Shown here: in pieces, positions 63,707 to 64,000 of the stretch
How positions within the stretch are numbered: position 1 is the first letter of the stretch
Layout of the letters: the number at the start of each line of letters is the position of its first letter
Origin: Arthrobacter yangruifuii
GTDB taxonomy: Bacteria > Actinomycetota > Actinomycetes > Actinomycetales > Micrococcaceae
Assembly (NCBI RefSeq): GCF_009192775.1
Contig: NZ_VTFX01000004.1
Span: forward strand, 372,001 to 436,000
Length of the DNA stretch: 64,000 nt
Direction: 5' to 3'
Program-made: the position numbers and the translations under genes
The notes under the pieces: model-generated
The model's input: only the letters and a program-made list of their open reading frames with translations
What the model was told of the DNA's origin: nothing
Database searches by the model: none

Positions 63707-64000
63707 ATGCTCTCGCTGTTTTCTTCCGCCAAGGCAACCGCCTGCCCCTATTGCTACGCCGAACTCAACGTGGGCAAAGTGGCCTTCCGCTGCAGCGGGC
63801 GCGGAGCCCCGGGCAGGACTCCCTGCAAGCCGGTTCCCGATCGGAAACGCGAAGAGGTCTTCTCCGACGGCACCCCGGTGCTTCCGGCGATCTCCGAGCC
63901 CGGGCAGCCGGAGGGACAGCGAAAGGACCTGCTGGGGAAATCCACGGTCACCTGCGGCGACTGCGGAGGCGAGAGCGGGATCCGCATGTGCCCGTCCTGC
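63707..64000 (+). CDS. zinc-ribbon N-terminus of a larger protein (GTPase-type candidate), partial
   Basis: The visible 98 codons have several cysteine pairs: CPYC (13-16), then a single Cys, a Cys in a Pro-rich loop, CGDC and CPSC at the window edge, the layout of N-terminal zinc ribbons. Proteins of this layout beside Hsp70 and Fn3 genes in actinobacteria are, to my knowledge, often TRAFAC-type GTPases; the GTPase part would lie beyond 64000, so this is inference. GAAAGG precedes the ATG, 1 bp after the previous stop. Confidence 0.6.
   Translation, partial: MLSLFSSAKATACPYCYAELNVGKVAFRCSGRGAPGRTPCKPVPDRKREEVFSDGTPVLPAISEPGQPEGQRKDLLGKSTVTCGDCGGESGIRMCPSC

Overview
This is a contiguous piece of a high-GC Gram-positive chromosome. 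Gene content, GTG/TTG starts, leaderless-looking promoters and the order def-fmt-rsmB-rpe next to a riboflavin operon point to an actinobacterium of the Micrococcaceae, most like Arthrobacter. This placement comes from gene style and synteny only. There are no rRNA genes, insertion sequences, prophage or CRISPR arrays. Both ends cut a gene: ribH on the left and a zinc-ribbon protein on the right.

Layout. 1-4600 (minus): FMN riboswitch, then ribM-ribD-ribE-ribB-ribA-ribH, a complete riboflavin synthesis and uptake operon. 4607-8293 (minus): rpe, rsmB, fmt, def. 8368-10035: a RecB-like nuclease-fold protein and a degenerate metallo-beta-lactamase-fold protein. 10165-11078: seven tRNA genes (Val-CAC; Gly, Cys, Val, Gly, Val, Gly), partly a tandem duplication. 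11308-31774: a mixed housekeeping and accessory stretch: GNAT proteins, a QacA-type exporter with its TetR regulator, a CPBP protease, a ScyD-like secreted protein, zapE, divergent LysR/EamA and ArsR/MFS pairs with clear operator candidates, a rhodanese-sufE-ybaK operon, an alpha/beta hydrolase and msrB.

31920-39813: a nine-gene V/A-type ATPase operon (H-C-I-K-F-E-A-B-D), almost every gene overlapping the next and preceded by a 29-codon small ORF with a Cys-x-Cys motif. 39942-43613: a hypothetical protein, then a cyclase-family hydrolase, NCS1 permease and NTF2-like protein operon. 43962-51521: a ROK regulator, sugar ABC importer and GH38 alpha-mannosidase, ending in a perfect 42-bp palindrome. 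51599-58278: thiolase, prfC, and a conserved DUF6421-SDR-threonine aldolase operon.

58573-64000 is the most intriguing part: a divergent GrpE, a lidless Hsp70, a large helical plus fibronectin-III protein, and the start of a zinc-ribbon protein running off the window. It looks like an accessory chaperone system, separate from the housekeeping DnaK machine, possibly of the GTPase-centred conflict type. The partner genes needed to confirm this lie beyond the right edge.
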